Positions 41,745-41,821 of a stretch of 41,821 nucleotides of DNA are shown here, piece after piece (position 1 is the stretch's first letter; each line of letters opens with the position of its first letter). This stretch comes from JACKII01 sp041687435 (GTDB taxonomy: Bacteria; Pseudomonadota; Alphaproteobacteria; Bin95). The translations under genes and the position numbers were made by a program. The notes under the pieces are model-generated. The model was not told the DNA's origin, did not search any database, and saw nothing but the letters and a program-made list of their open reading frames with translations. The stretch covers positions 1 through 41,821 of the forward strand of contig JAWLBX010000027.1 in assembly GCA_041687435.1 (NCBI GenBank), given 5' to 3'.

Positions 41745-41821
41745 ATGAGTCGTAGGGGATTCCCCTCATGCCGAATTTCTGATTCAGAATAAGGGCTGGT
41801 GAAGGAGGCCAGCCCTGATGG
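41745..41821 (+). mobile_element. Candidate left end of an insertion sequence (partial)
   Basis: From about 41745 the sequence has no link to the gene before it. It contains two perfect inverted repeats with a one-base centre (AGGGGATTCCCCT at 41754-41766 and TTCTGATTCAGAA at 41777-41789) and a 7-bp hairpin GGGCTGG/CCAGCCC (41793-41799, 41809-41815). A strong Shine-Dalgarno AAGGAGG in the hairpin loop is followed by ATG at 41818. This is the arrangement expected upstream of a transposase gene. The window ends before the protein can be identified. Confidence 0.4.
41818..41821 (+). CDS. Start of a gene leaving the window (possible transposase)
   Basis: ATG at 41818-41820 is preceded by AAGGAGG (41802-41808) with nine bases spacing, the strongest Shine-Dalgarno at this edge. 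Only one codon is visible, so identity is unknown; a transposase is suggested only by the inverted repeats around it. Confidence 0.4.

Noticed and set aside
1..41821. CRISPR array, rRNA genes, riboswitches or phage genes
   Set aside because: None was recognised on either strand; no regularly spaced repeats were seen by eye.

Overview
The window looks like a chromosomal segment from a high-GC alphaproteobacterium, probably in or near the Rhodospirillales. That placement is an inference from the alphaproteobacterial style of the proteins (isolated rpmJ, split FAS1/MaoC hydratases, EgtB-EgtD pair, DnaJ-domain plus VWA pair, GlcD/GlcE). No rRNA or complete phylogenetic marker is present. Most of the window is ordinary, tightly packed coding DNA. 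It is interrupted by one AT-rich island (about 9770-10030) and what looks like the edge of an inserted element at the right end (from about 41745).

Layout: a partial minus-strand gene start (1-20) lies divergent from a two-subunit iron-sulfur hydro-lyase (class I fumarase or tartrate dehydratase type) plus a VOC protein (235-2227). Convergent to these are a GST and two hot-dog hydratase proteins (2314-3887), and a third MaoC protein is divergent (4004-4468). Next come a polysaccharide deacetylase, an MFS carrier, a two-subunit TPP decarboxylase and an amidase (4690-9631). After the AT-rich island come a small unknown gene, glcE-glcD without glcF, and rpmJ (10192-13619).

The centre holds the most interesting gene. 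At 13819-14625 is a glycine/sarcosine/betaine/D-proline reductase B-type protein whose reading frame continues through an in-frame TGA, with a hairpin just downstream. A complete tRNA-Sec gene with anticodon UCA sits at 35838-35934, so UGA decoding as selenocysteine is expected in this organism. The selenoprotein converges on a molybdopterin oxidoreductase. That gene lies downstream of a fused CofG-CofH FO synthase (cofactor F420 pathway, uncommon in Proteobacteria) and a cupin dioxygenase-like gene.

The second half has a LuxR-type regulator; galU-ugd-pmm for nucleotide-sugar supply; a membrane DnaJ-domain protein with a VWA protein; a DMT transporter; egtB-egtD for ergothioneine with a class I glutamine amidotransferase; and an SDR that lacks the usual catalytic Tyr and Lys. 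It continues with a three-gene envelope cassette (two membrane-anchored OmpA-domain proteins around a small coiled-coil protein), a VOC protein, tRNA-Sec, an MFS carrier, a polysaccharide flippase-like protein and lutABC for L-lactate oxidation. The window ends in a truncated gene and a candidate insertion-sequence end.

Taken together the genes suggest a respiratory heterotroph that oxidises 2-hydroxy acids (glycolate, lactate, possibly tartrate or malate), makes exopolysaccharide precursors and redox cofactors (ergothioneine, F420), and uses selenocysteine.
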